Assembly (NCBI GenBank): GCA_029817715.1
Contig: JARUPY010000356.1
Coordinates: 2,451,001-2,515,000 of the forward strand
Length of the DNA stretch: 64,000 nucleotides
Source of the DNA: Melastoma dodecandrum
Lineage: Eukaryota > Streptophyta > Magnoliopsida > Myrtales > Melastomataceae
Direction of reading: 5' to 3'
Below, piece after piece: positions 23,186-33,793 of the stretch (position 1 is the stretch's first letter; the number at the start of each line of letters is the position of its first letter). The notes under the pieces were generated by a model. That model saw only the letters and a program-made list of their open reading frames with translations. It searched no databases and had not been told where the DNA came from. The translations under genes were made by a program, and so were the position numbers.

Positions 23186-26100
23186 ATCCCCAATGCAGTT
23201 GTAATATATGCAGTAGTGATGAGTGAGTGTATGTGTTGCAAGTACGAGGAAGAAGAAAATGGATTTCCATGTTGTATATCCAATTCTGGAGAAGCAGGAA
23301 ATCGGAAGGAACAAAGATCCTTTAATATGGAACAACCTCGGAGAGAAGTAGCAGCAATTGCCCCAAGATTTCTAACAAACTATTTCTACTGAAATCTTTC
23401 TACAGTCTGTTGCTATGCAAAAGCAGTTGAGGGATTTACCTTATTTGTGAGGATTACAACACTTGCTGGCACGTGCAGATCTAAAACATTAAGATGTTTT
23501 CATATATGTAGGTGACATGTATAGAGACGCAAAAGAATAAAGTCATAGTGGATGATCACTCCCAGAAATTTACATCTGCCATGATCATAATGACTCTGCA
23601 TGCTAACCTGACTCCACCAGCTATAAAATAAGGCTACATCTTTAGTCAGTTTACCACTAGAAAACGGCCCTGGAATCGAAGGCTTGCCAAAAAGATGAGT
23701 CCAACGTGACTTCAGATCAACAGTTAGATGTCAACTGTCCAACGGCAATGCTCAATAGCATCATTAAATACGGTCTTTGTAAAAATGAACTAAGAGAACA
23801 TAAAACATTATCGCAGATAACAAGAATAAATGGGCTTTCTGCCATAAAAGTAAGACACAATGATACAAGCACAAAAAGGAACTTCAAAACACGCGTGTTA
23901 GTATATAAACACTTAACTTCCATAATCTACTATGGAAAAACCATCCCAAGTCCAGTTACCTCTAAAGATACTGTATTATGACAGACTGCCAAATAATTCA
24001 CACCCTTATACCTTAATTTGTAGGTAAATGCAGTCATATAACGCGGCATGATTCAAAAGCATCCACCTCATACACGGACTCAACTTCCATATACCACCCT
24101 CACCAGATAACATGAGAGACAAATAGACGTTACCTTGGAGATGCTCAAAAATTACATACCATTCCCAAAAATTTGAGATGGGCTATGTGCATCCTTCTGT
24201 ATCACCGTGCCCTATCTTATTATTAATATTCTGAATGATGATCTCCATCAAACTCTCTCGAGGTGGTGCGATCCTGGTTCGTATTTCGGGGTCAAGGCTC
24301 AGCGTTGTTCATTTGGCCTGAACCCCCAGCTAAATATCAAGAAGTTACAGTAGGAGGCACAACGTCCATGGTTAAAGTCTGCGAGAATTCGTGAAATTCT
24401 TTGCAATTGCCAGAGGTTTCAGATTGTCTCGGAATCTCCTAGCAGGCCAATAAGTGATTCATTTTTCTTTTCTATCGGAAGGTGCTGCATGTTTTACAGA
24501 GGATGGATAAAATTGGAGGAAGAATGAAGATGGGAAGACCGTAAAGGAAGCCCTTGAAAAGCTTAAGATTGGGAATGTTGATGTACTGCACTGCTACTAT
24601 GCCTCTAGCATGGAAGATAAGAACTTTCAAAGGCTTAGCTATTGAATGCTTGAACCAGGGTTGATACACATCGTACTTGTTCATTATTTTTGGAAGTAGA
24701 GGGGAAAGGAACAAGTGTTAATGGAATTAGGGAGACTAAGGAGAACTCTAGAAGCTTCCAGAAAGACGGCCAACATCACAGAGCTTCGTCTTAACAGTAG
24801 GAACGCTGTCCTAAAAGAAATAACCCATACGGTCTTAGCAACAAATACAGGGTAAGGTAACCTAGAGATCTTTTCCTTCTTCCCTATTAATATTGTAGCG
24901 AAGGAACCTTTCACGAACCATAACTAGGGATAACTTTCATCCAATGCTCCTGTAGTTTGATTAATTGTAAGTTAGAACAGTGAGATCCTGTTTATTTTCG
25001 TCTGCCCTCATGATTTTCCGACTAGCCTGGCGAGGGACTGATATCCATAACTAGACTCCTGAAATTTCACAGGTGATTTCCTACAGAGGCCGCCCATCCT
25101 TTCAACGATATTGTCCCGATCCCGCACCGCCGCGCACGGAGGACCTACGGTCTGGTTTTGTTCTTCAACCTTGGGCTTAGGGCTAAAACGCGTCATTGAT
25201 GAGGAGGCCACCCTCCCGACCTTATATGTACACCACAGCCCAGTCTTCCTTTCGATGTAGGACTCTCCTTGACTCACCCTTCTCTTGGGCTGGGGATATT
25301 ACACCTATCCCCCGACACCGTCCCTTCACCCAGTTACCTTCATGATTCCACCTCCTAGTGCCTCCAGCTCGAACCAGAGAGCCTGCTCACCCGCTCCTGA
25401 CTTCAATAACCTGTCTCAATAGCAGCAGCAACTCTCACTCCAGCTCCAATCTTCCAGACAGGCAGTTGGCGCCCCAGTTCGATCCTCCTGCGCCAGACGC
25501 AGTTGCACTCGATGGCAAGTCAGGTAGAATCGGACAGATGTATATACTAAAAACCCCATCGTGAATTTAATATAATACTCCTACCTTTACTGTTAAGTCC
25601 TCCTAGTTTAACTTTTTTGAGAATCATCGAAGCTTATTTTTGGTATCTAACAACAATATAAAACAATTCTGCCTAGTCGAGACGTCAAAAGTACATTAAA
25701 AACTTCATATGATTTCTTTAGCACATATGCAAACACCTTCTATCTCGTCGATGTCAGTTATAACAATGTAGAACGAGCTTTTGAGCTTGATCGGCGAACT
25801 CAGATACATAAGAAAAGCCATTCAACAGAATCAAACTAAAAATGTGCTTCACGCATGAAAAGTACTCCATTCAAATATTCATTGTCATTCTGTCATTATC
25901 CTTTTCTCAGTAAACAAGCATGACAGAAGCTGAAGAACTCTCTTGTACAAATTTCAATCATCTTGTTTCATGCAATTTCTTGAAATCTCAGTAAATACTA
26001 TAAATGAAGTCTCAAATGTACCAAAACCATCATACCCCCAGTAAAAAATGATAAAGCTCGTAAGAAGTCCTGTCAAAATCAAGAGGCTTTGGCTTGCCTG

Positions 26101-27370
26101 CAACCCATACCAAAATAAATGGAGTTTTCAAAAAAAAACTTGCACGTTTATAAACCCATAGGCTAAAATCCCGGACATGGGACTTCCGTGAGTCTCGACA
26201 TGTCACCGCTGACATTCGTCGACTGTTAAGGCTTGTCGCGAACTGTTTGGACATGGGCGGGACATTTTGCACATGTCATTTCACTGTTAAGTTATGTTAA
26301 TCTACTATTCAAATATGCCGTGTTATTGTCAATACAAGTGCATTTTATATTTTTACATGTCGTTTCACTGTTTTTACATGTGAATACTCTGCAAACACAA
26401 TTCTTGTATGGCTCGGATTTTAAACAGAGCATTCTACAACTCATCTTATCTGTATCTGCTTTGCTGCCCCGCCTGCGGTGCAAAGCAGGGTGATTCGATA
26501 AGATTTGGTCGAGACCCTAAAAAAAATCCCTCATTTTCTGTACTCTTTACAATAATGATGTTGCTGTGAAAATCATGACAAATATCTTTTGGAAGCGTTC
26601 CCTCAAGTTATTGTGATTTGTGCATTTTTGCTCATTATCTGATGCCATGACCTTCTGAAAGACCTCCATGATTCCACCAACCCACCATGGTCAGGACTAA
26701 CCTCTCAAGTGTGATTGTCCATGTTCTGGTCCTTGAGGGTAGTGCAGAGGATTGGACATAATTTACAAAAATAGATAGTCGTTTGGTGTTTTGGGGTTAT
26801 GTCGACCATTTGTGTATACTTGTGCTCCTATTTTCTTTCCATGTCAATTCTTTATTCATACACGTGGATCCATTACTTGTAATGTTATTTCAATGTTAAT
26901 TAAAGTGAGGACAACTACTTTCACATGTCGGGTCAATGCCAATACATCTCAACATTATGCAAGTATGTATTTGATTTTGTATGCATGTATAGATCATCTC
27001 TCATTGGAAATCATGCATTTAATATTCCGCGTCAAACCCTTATCGTCTGTCGAAACACAGCCGGTCGAAGGTGCCCTTGGACCAATGGACTAAGAATTGG
27101 ACGAGTATATATTTTTTCTATCAATGCAGTTGAGGTGGCGACCCCTCCCTCTGGAAAGGCATGAGTCGAACCGCTAGGGATTTCGGAATGTGATGGTTAC
27201 ATTTTACTCGCGGACAAAAAACACCATAACCTTCCCTCCTCACGTTGTATTGGACATAATGTAAAACATGATGGTACTTAATACCTTATTAGTCTGGAAA
27301 GTAAGCAGCCTACGTCCAAGGTTGGATTGGTATTCATTATATTGGTGATTTTAGATGACCAAGAAACATG
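23186..27370. other. Unassigned intergenic DNA
   Basis: No gene recognised over about 4.2 kb. The first part may be 3' flank of the transporter fragment. 24470-24700 is open on the minus strand but resembles nothing known. 25000-25330 has LTR-like wording (GATGTAGGACTCTCC, then a C-rich CCTATCCCCCGACACC block) and may be a short retrotransposon remnant. 27060-27200 contains GGTGGCGACCCCTCC, reminiscent of the primer-site region of the leader repeats at 22 and 33 kb. None of this has provable ends. Confidence 0.4.
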
Positions 27371-27379
27371 CGGGAAGAT

Positions 27380-28115
27380 AGGCAAGAAGGCCTAAGCAAC
27401 AGGTGGATCCTCAAATGATGCGACGGTACGAGGAAAGAGCATCGGCCTACAAAGATGGGTGGGAAGGAGGTTATGCATGGAAAGTCGCATCCATTGGTAG
27501 GAACGTGACCGTTCGAGTACACAATGCAGTCCACAAAATGGGTTATGAAGGCAAAATAAAAATTTAAACTTGACTCTCAGGGGATGCAAGTTGTGGTAAG
27601 AGAAATCGATTCGGTAAAAGTGGCTCGAATGTCTTCTAGCAATCTTCAGCGGAATTGGCATGATAATGACGACCATTTGCTGAGAAAGCTCAATTGGGAT
27701 GTGTGGCTGACTGCGTGTCAAAGAAATGGCTGCATATCGGCGTCTGTTGGAGGATGTTGGAGTCCCGGTCAGGGTAAAGTGGGAGTTAAAGGAAGGATCC
27801 CTTTACAGCCCAAGAAAGGAAGATGGCACCGTTATTTGGCATTCCTTAGCGAAAGATTCGTGTGACAAACTGATCCAGGCGCAAGGGATGTTGAGATTTT
27901 GGTGTCGGACGAAGCATGGCAGGAGCCCCTTTCCCAAGAGACGGCGTTTCAACACGGAACAGGGAACCAGAAGAACCCCTGCCACCACAGACAGCCTGAG
28001 CACTTCCAATGAAAGTGGGGCTGAGTATTCTGAGGTGCCGGAATCTAGAGATCGCAAGTGGGGTGACATTGCAGGATGGTACAACTCCTGTGATGAAGAC
28101 TTGTGGAGCTATTGA
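27380..28115 (+). other. Coding-like remnant of unknown family
   Basis: Three overlapping plus-strand frames look more like protein than chance. They are 27416-27568 (with RYEERASAYKDGWEGGYAWK), 27584-27865 and 27726-28115 (starting AAYRRLLEDVGVPVRVKWEL and ending GWYNSCDEDLWSY). They lie in different frames, as expected of a frameshifted pseudogene. I do not recognise the family, and the function is unknown. Confidence 0.35.
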
Positions 28116-28813
28116 CATGGGAGCTGTTTCTTTTAAGGAGTTTTTCCCTTTTTTTTTTGAATTACTGGTTGCTAGCATGTAGTGTTTTGGTTAGTTGTCT
28201 TTGCCAGTTTCTCGAAGAAAGTAGACCCATGACTATTGATGAACACGGACAATAGACAATTGTTCGACAAACATTTCTCACGTAAGAAAACTATACTCAA
28301 AGCTGGGTATAATACGAAGCCAAAAAAGAAATGAGCAAGGAACAAGAAAAGAACATTCCAAGACCCCGCAGTCATTGTAGGGATGCGTTCACCATAGGCC
28401 GCCGAGAGAACGGTCGTCCTTCAGCAGTCTTACAGATTGCAGTCTCTGTCCTACGATTCAATTGGCCGCGTTAAGTCCACCATATTAGACATACATACAA
28501 CACAGGTATGGGAACTTACAATCATTAGCCCATATATGTTGTTGATCCTCACCCCGAAAATGGACAGCGACACATCAGCCGATGCCCAGAAGACCAAAAT
28601 TCCTCCGTGAGTTCCCAAACTCAAATAACGACATCGAAACGAACAAACAATCCCATAAAATTGTCAGCCTAGTCAATACAAGTTAAAGTTGTGCCGAGAA
28701 TTACTATCACATTCGCTTCGTGGTGGTAAATAAAATCTCGAACCACTGTCATGGTTGTCCACATCCAATGAATCAAAGTGCATGAGGGCAACACACCTTT
28801 CCTTGACAGCCTT
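28116..28813. other. Unassigned intergenic DNA
   Basis: Moderate GC with no protein-like frame, no repeat array and no transposon ends seen. It may belong to the same decayed host sequence that continues at 28814. Confidence 0.45.
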
Positions 28814-29228
28814 TCAACCACCATTGCCTATGGTCATATACGTGCCGATTGAACAGATCTGCATTATTTCGAATTCCAAGCGGTCGTCACTGGTGTGGTG
28901 CTGATAACATGCCCGAATGAGGAAAATGTCGTTTCTCCAAGAACCGATGATCCACTCCGCACGCTGCCTAATTCTTGGAAATTTAACGAGCGCGCTCCAC
29001 ACATCAAAGCAGAGTGCATCCATGTCATCCACCTGCAGCTTTTTCCGGTCCTCCAGGATGAGTTCATGCACAACTACAGTCCACTCCTGTAAATAGCGTT
29101 CTGTTACACTAAGAGGGGGGTGAATTAGTGTTAATCTCCAAATTCGGATTTTAACGCTTTTCCGTTTTACCCCGCAGTGGAATGAAAGCTTCTGTTAAAC
29201 AAAACCGTAGATAGATTTCTGTACAACA

Positions 29229-29888
29229 GAACGTTCAAGTGTGTTCGCAATATTACTGATTGGACACAAGAATTTTTATAGTGGTTTGGCAAATTGCCTA
29301 CTCCACTCTTCACCCAAAATACTGGATGGTTATCACTCAAACTCAAAGTGGTAACGATTACAAGATTTATAATGAAGACAACTTTCTGTCGAATAGACCA
29401 GTAGGTTCTATGCAACAGAAGACTGAGTGATAGTGCACAGACCAAAAAGTTCTGTACAGTAGAGGTTTGTTACATAGCACAAACCCGAAGGTTCTGTACT
29501 ATAGTAACTTAGGCTCAATACAGACCAGAAGGTTCTATATCATAGAAAGTTCGGCACAACCAGACCAGAAGGTTCTGTATCGAAGAAGGTAAGGCACAAT
29601 ACAGACCAGAAGGTTCTGTATCGAATGTTTTAACCTTCTATAGCACAGATCAAGAGATTCTGCACTAAGAATGTCGACCTTCTATAGAACAGATCCAAGG
29701 ATTTTGTATTGCAGAAGGTGTAGCACAGACCGCAAGGTTCTGTACCAAGAATGTGTCAATCTTTAACCTACCAAAATGGTTCGTATTAGAAATGACTTGA
29801 GATATATACAGACCGTAAGGTTCTGCACTAAAGTAGATTCAGACTTGAAGGTTCTGCTCTACAGAAGGTTATACAGATCCGAAGATTC
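29229..29888. repeat. Degenerate tandem array of GAAnnTTC palindromes
   Basis: Roughly 40-60 bp units built around AGACCAGAAGGTTCTGTA. Perfect GAAnnTTC occurs at 29229, 29487, 29528, 29545, 29568, 29609, 29847 and 29881 (first base), with many one-mismatch versions between. GAAnnTTC is the inverted-pentamer core of plant heat-shock elements. A regulatory role is inference; the array itself is visible. Confidence 0.7.
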
Positions 29889-30003
29889 TGCACAACAGTA
29901 GGTTGCACGCGTTAACATGACTAACAAGGTAGCAAATGCGCAATCCCTCAAGGATAACGACTTCGTGGCGTACCCCACGCAAGTACGTAGCGAACCCTAC
30001 GCA

Positions 30004-30289
30004 GGTAGACAGCGTTCCTTCTGTCTTAAGGTAGACAACGTGCCTTTTGTCCTAAGGTAGACACCGTACCCTCTGTCCTGGGGTGACAGCCTTCCTCCTG
30101 TCCTGAGGTGACAGCCTTCCTCATGTCCTGAGGTTGAACAACGTAACCTCTGTTCTGGGGTGACAGCCTTCCTCCTGTCCTGAGGTGACGGCCTTCCTCC
30201 TGTCCTGAGGTTGAACAGCGTACTCTCTGTTCTGGGGTGACAGCCTTCCTCCTGTCCTGAGGTGACAGCCTTCCTCCTGTCCTGAGGTT
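30004..30289. repeat. 25-27 bp minisatellite with a 77-bp higher-order unit
   Basis: About eleven tandem units of the form GACAGCCTTCCTCCTGTCCTG AGG. The distal eight follow an ordered pattern: two 25-bp TGACAGCC units followed by one 27-bp TTGAACA unit, repeated, giving a 77-bp higher-order period. It sits inside the solo LTR. Confidence 0.85.
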
Positions 30290-30959
30290 CCTGCACACAG
30301 AGAGCTCTACACAACAAAAGCTGGTTAGTCCATCACCTTCTGTGCTCCCGAGGTTCAGCCTTTCTCTTCGGCCCACTGCACGTTGCCCACGTCGACACAC
30401 TCCCAACAACGTCGTATATAGAAGATTACAGAAATTGATTTGCATCCAAATATCGTTCGTATATTGGTCAAGTAAGCTTACAGAAGCCTGTAGACCAAAC
30501 AATAGAACATTTCCTCATATAGAAGATACATTTCCTTCTACAAGAAATATTATCTCCAATATGTTTATTTGGAAATTAAATCGTGGTAATCTGATCAGAT
30601 AATTATTATAATCAGAGAGTTTATAATTTGTAATTAAATAATTATAAACTAATCATTTAATTACAAAAATAATTCTTACAAGAAGTCCTTAATAAGAGAA
30701 GCTTCTGTAGAATAGAATGTTCGACCTTCTATAGTACAGAGGATCCGGTTCATCATCAAAACCGTCCCAACACGTTCTTTGCAAGAAATTCGCTCGGACA
30801 ACTGCACCTGGAAATCGACTTTCAACTAATGATGCCCATTTCTGTGACGGGTATGTCGATCGCTAGGACAAGGACATTCTTGTAAGGTTCTGGGTATGGA
30901 AGCAAGATGTAGAGCTTCAAGTTATCAATGGTTGGGATGGAGGAAGATGATGTGACGGG

Positions 30960-31753
30960 TAGGGGTGAGCATTCGGACCGGACTCGGATATCCGAGTCCG
31001 AAATTCACTCAAGTCCGAACTTCCGAATTCTTTTTTTTTAAGTCCGAGTCCAAGTCCGATTTTATATAATTCCGAACTTCCGAGTCCGAAATTAATTCGG
31101 ACTCGGAATTCGGATAATCCGAAATTTCCGAACTTCGGATTGTGAATAAGTGCTACACATTTTGAATTGGAAAAAGAATACCTTCCAACCACATCCAACA
31201 AAAAGATGCAACATCCTAAGCCGATGCAACAATACTCCAAGCTTAAGATTAAAACTAGTCTAAAATTTGATGTCCACGTAAGATTAATAACGATTCTCAT
31301 AACGATAATAATTGCAAAGCTAGATAAAAAAGAGCAAGGGAAGCCACTTGAAAGCATCTTCTATAAGTCTTCATTCTTGAATCCTTCAAATGTCCTCAAA
31401 ATTCGAATACGCTTTCATACCCATGTTTTCAAAATCTACAATTCAAATTAAGTAACGAGGGGGGCTTAAATTTGTAATTTGGTCCTTTAATTGTTTTATT
31501 GTTTTCAATCAAGTCCTTTTTTTCTATTACTCCTTTGTTGTGTCGGGTTTGGACAGGCTCAGGTTGTATAAATTTCGGATATTCGGATATCCGAAATATT
31601 TTTTTAAAATTCCAAGTCCGAGTCCGTTTCCGAAATTTCATTTCAAATATATCCGAATCCGAGTCCGAAATTATAAATTTCCGAATCCGAGTCCGAAAAA
31701 AAATTCGGATATCGGACTCGGATATCGGAAATCGGATATTTTGCTCACCCCTA
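30960..31753. mobile_element. hAT-type non-autonomous element, 794 bp, perfect 8-bp TSD
   Basis: The ends are TAGGGGTGAGCA and, inverted, TGCTCACCCCTA: 12-bp perfect terminal inverted repeats. GTGACGGG lies immediately outside both ends (30952-30959 and 31754-31761), the 8-bp target duplication expected of hAT transposons. Inside each end are dense TCCGAGTCCGA repeats (30985-31130 and 31600-31735), typical subterminal repeats bound by hAT transposase. The middle (31150-31540) is AT-rich without a transposase frame, so it must have moved using an autonomous relative. Confidence 0.92.
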
Positions 31754-31761
31754 GTGACGGG

Positions 31762-33103
31762 GCTCCTTGTGAGATCGATGGACATGATTTGTGTTATAGA
31801 ATGTAACACGCATTAGAAAATAAGGCATGCGGCGCCTTCTTAACCACATCTGTCGTTTATTTCTTTGCTATTGAAGCAACTATGGAAAGTGTCATTCTTG
31901 CGTAGACATTTCCTAATTATATTTGAAGCCTATTTTGTTTTGAAAATATCGTTCCTTGTTAATATGGCTTTAAGTAGCGACTTTTAGTGCCATCCGACGA
32001 ACACTCTATGCACGTACAAAAATTTAATGCAAGCCAACCTTTGGTATTCTGGAGCGAACGGTCTTTAGGCATCACAAATCATGCCTCTGTTATTGAAGTC
32101 ACGCATTTCCATCTGATTACATCTTGTCCTATTTCCTATCCTTAACCATGGCTGTGTACCCAATTCTATGAATTGTTTGTCGATGACGCGGCACCTCCAG
32201 TGGACCTCCTAACATACACGAATGGAAATCACTAATTCGACTTTTAGTGAACATTTGGTAGAATCCCTTTCCTTAACCATGCCTATGTCTTCAAAAGCCA
32301 GCCATAAACGGTACGAATCCTGAACATGTCTGTCGAAGAATACAAAACAAAGGCAATAAATAACTACAGTTGATAAGTTCAACCTTTTATGGTATTAAAT
32401 ATGGACTATGTTTTTCAGATGATGGACATTTCAATTCAATTCGGTTGTATGAAAGTAATGTTCATAACTGGAGTCATCCTAACGGACACGCCATACGTTC
32501 GATACAGGACATACAAACAGGGATTTGAACCGTGTGTGCAATTTAGGACGTACCGCCACTCGAGAAGCATGCAACGAACTATATACGAAGAAATGTGGAA
32601 AATATGCAAGCCCTTACTGTTTAAACTAGCAGGATTACTAATGCCTCTTCCAATTCCACAGCCTTCGGCAAAACCGCATGTATTTCTGATAGATACAGGC
32701 TTTCTTAGTGTTTTCAGGAAGTAACTGTTCAGATTACAAGAAGTATTTTCATCTTAAAAGAGCTCTAAAGGTTATAAAGTGCGCACACAACAACAGTTGG
32801 AGTTGGTCCAACCAATTTTATGTTTTGATTCATAATCAAAATCAAATACTTTGTTAAAATGAGTATTGATAATCAAAATTCTAACAAAAAAATAAGAGCA
32901 CTGATACATCGAGATAATCATAATGTAATATAAACAATGAATTAATATAGCATTGCGTTTATTAAAGGCAGACATCATGAAAACAACACAGAAAGCAAAC
33001 CACACTAAACTACAAATTCCTTCTCAAATACTTCAATAAGTCTTCTGTCACTCCAATTTGCGCACACTGGGACCGCCGGAACAAGTTATTCCCCATCAAG
33101 GCG
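31762..33103. other. Unassigned intergenic DNA
   Basis: No gene recognised. A plus-strand open frame at 32389-32724 has no family-like features. 32800-33000 is AT-rich. No paired transposon ends were found. Confidence 0.45.
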
Positions 33104-33793
33104 ATTCGAACGACCCGAGGATCCGGGCCCGCTCCCCAAAGCCTAACCGATCGGCGTCACAACTCGAGCGCCGGACGCTGTGGAAGGAAATTGGGTGATC
33201 CCTCCCTGAGTTCCTAACTGGGCCTGCACGAGACGGTGGGCGAAAGGCGGAGATGATCCAAAGAAGGAACTTTCGAGAGGAATCGGGAGCGGCTCGTGTC
33301 GTCAGTCCCTCATCCAAAATGGCTCCGTAAAAAGGTTGTTGTTTAACTAGGTAAACTAAACGGAGTCACCACCGACTTTATTTATAAAAGCTGTTTAAGT
33401 CGAAAAAAACAGTTGGTTCGGGGATTCCTAGTTACTAACTCTTATATTCTAAGATGCGAAAAAGGGAGGTGGCGTTTGCTTTAAAAGATTTGCTTTTATT
33501 TAACGGGCGTTGGACCTGATTCAGGCTTTGGGCCCGAACTCATATTTGTTGATAGCAAACTACATGCGACAATAAACCTATGGGCCTAAGGCAACACGGA
33601 CAATTATTGAGATCAAAGTGTGCGGGGAAGGATGGTGGCCGTGTGCCTTTGCACTTGGGCCCACGGCCTGTTACATGTGGAAAAAATAATAATCGAGAGG
33701 CCCGCACCCCCCTCATGTACCTGAGTCCCACCGGAATGGCATGTCATCGACTAAGGGTTCATCAGTTGGGTGTCGCTTTCGAGACGTGATTCC
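33104..33793 (-). mobile_element. LTR/leader repeat, minus-strand copy of the inverted pair
   Basis: This is the reverse complement of 21777-22580, recognisable along its length with scattered differences and small indels: GGATCCGGGCCCGCTCC at the left edge, the GGAGTCACCACCGACTT counterpart of the primer-site block near 33363, and CCTCATGTACCTGAG at about 33711. It is shorter than the plus copy by about 110 bases. No coding region adjoins it. Confidence 0.6.

Larger units (their letters stand above)
29102..30772 (-). mobile_element. Copia-type solo LTR, 1671 bp, with 5-bp target duplication
   Basis: Read on the minus strand it starts TGTTGGGACGGTTTTGATG at 30772 and ends CACTAAGxG/AGTGTAACA at 29102, so it has the TG...CA termini of an LTR. 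CGTTC is present directly outside both ends (29097-29101 and 30773-30777), a perfect 5-bp target duplication. No internal domain or second LTR adjoins it, so it arose by LTR-LTR recombination. The CACCCCCCTCTTAGTGT edge is typical of Sire-like Ty1/copia LTRs; the lineage is inferred. Its R/U5 part is related to the plus-strand LTR ending at 38852. Confidence 0.85.
28814..30823 (-). pseudogene. Unassigned coding-like frame split by a solo LTR
   Basis: On the minus strand, 29101-28814 is open and protein-like (VVHELILEDRKKL, then WSALVKFPRIRQRAEWIIGSW). If the solo LTR at 29102-30772 and one copy of its 5-bp target duplication are removed, the frame continues in phase upstream to 30823, with LKVDFQVQLSERISCKERYL, giving about 112 uninterrupted codons. 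This is evidence that the LTR landed in what was once coding sequence. No family recognised. Further minus-strand frames (MSIDLTRSPVTSS near 31790, continued near 30950-30840) are also coding-like and split by the hAT element. Confidence 0.45.

Noticed and set aside
25000..25330. Cassandra-type TRIM with 5S rRNA-like sequence
   Set aside because: The wording is LTR-like but I could not find the 5S internal promoter boxes or paired ends.
29995..30290. Possible CRISPR-like array
   Set aside because: Units are contiguous without spacers, and this is a plant nuclear sequence; it is an ordinary minisatellite.
29997..30502. Minus-strand open frames with repeated RRKAVTSGQEEGCHP-type peptide
   Set aside because: They are a translation of the 25-27 bp minisatellite inside a solo LTR; no start context, no family, and several frames are open at once.
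31167..31816. Frames within the hAT-type element
   Set aside because: They translate subterminal repeats and AT-rich filler; no transposase motif (no hATC dimerisation block) is visible.
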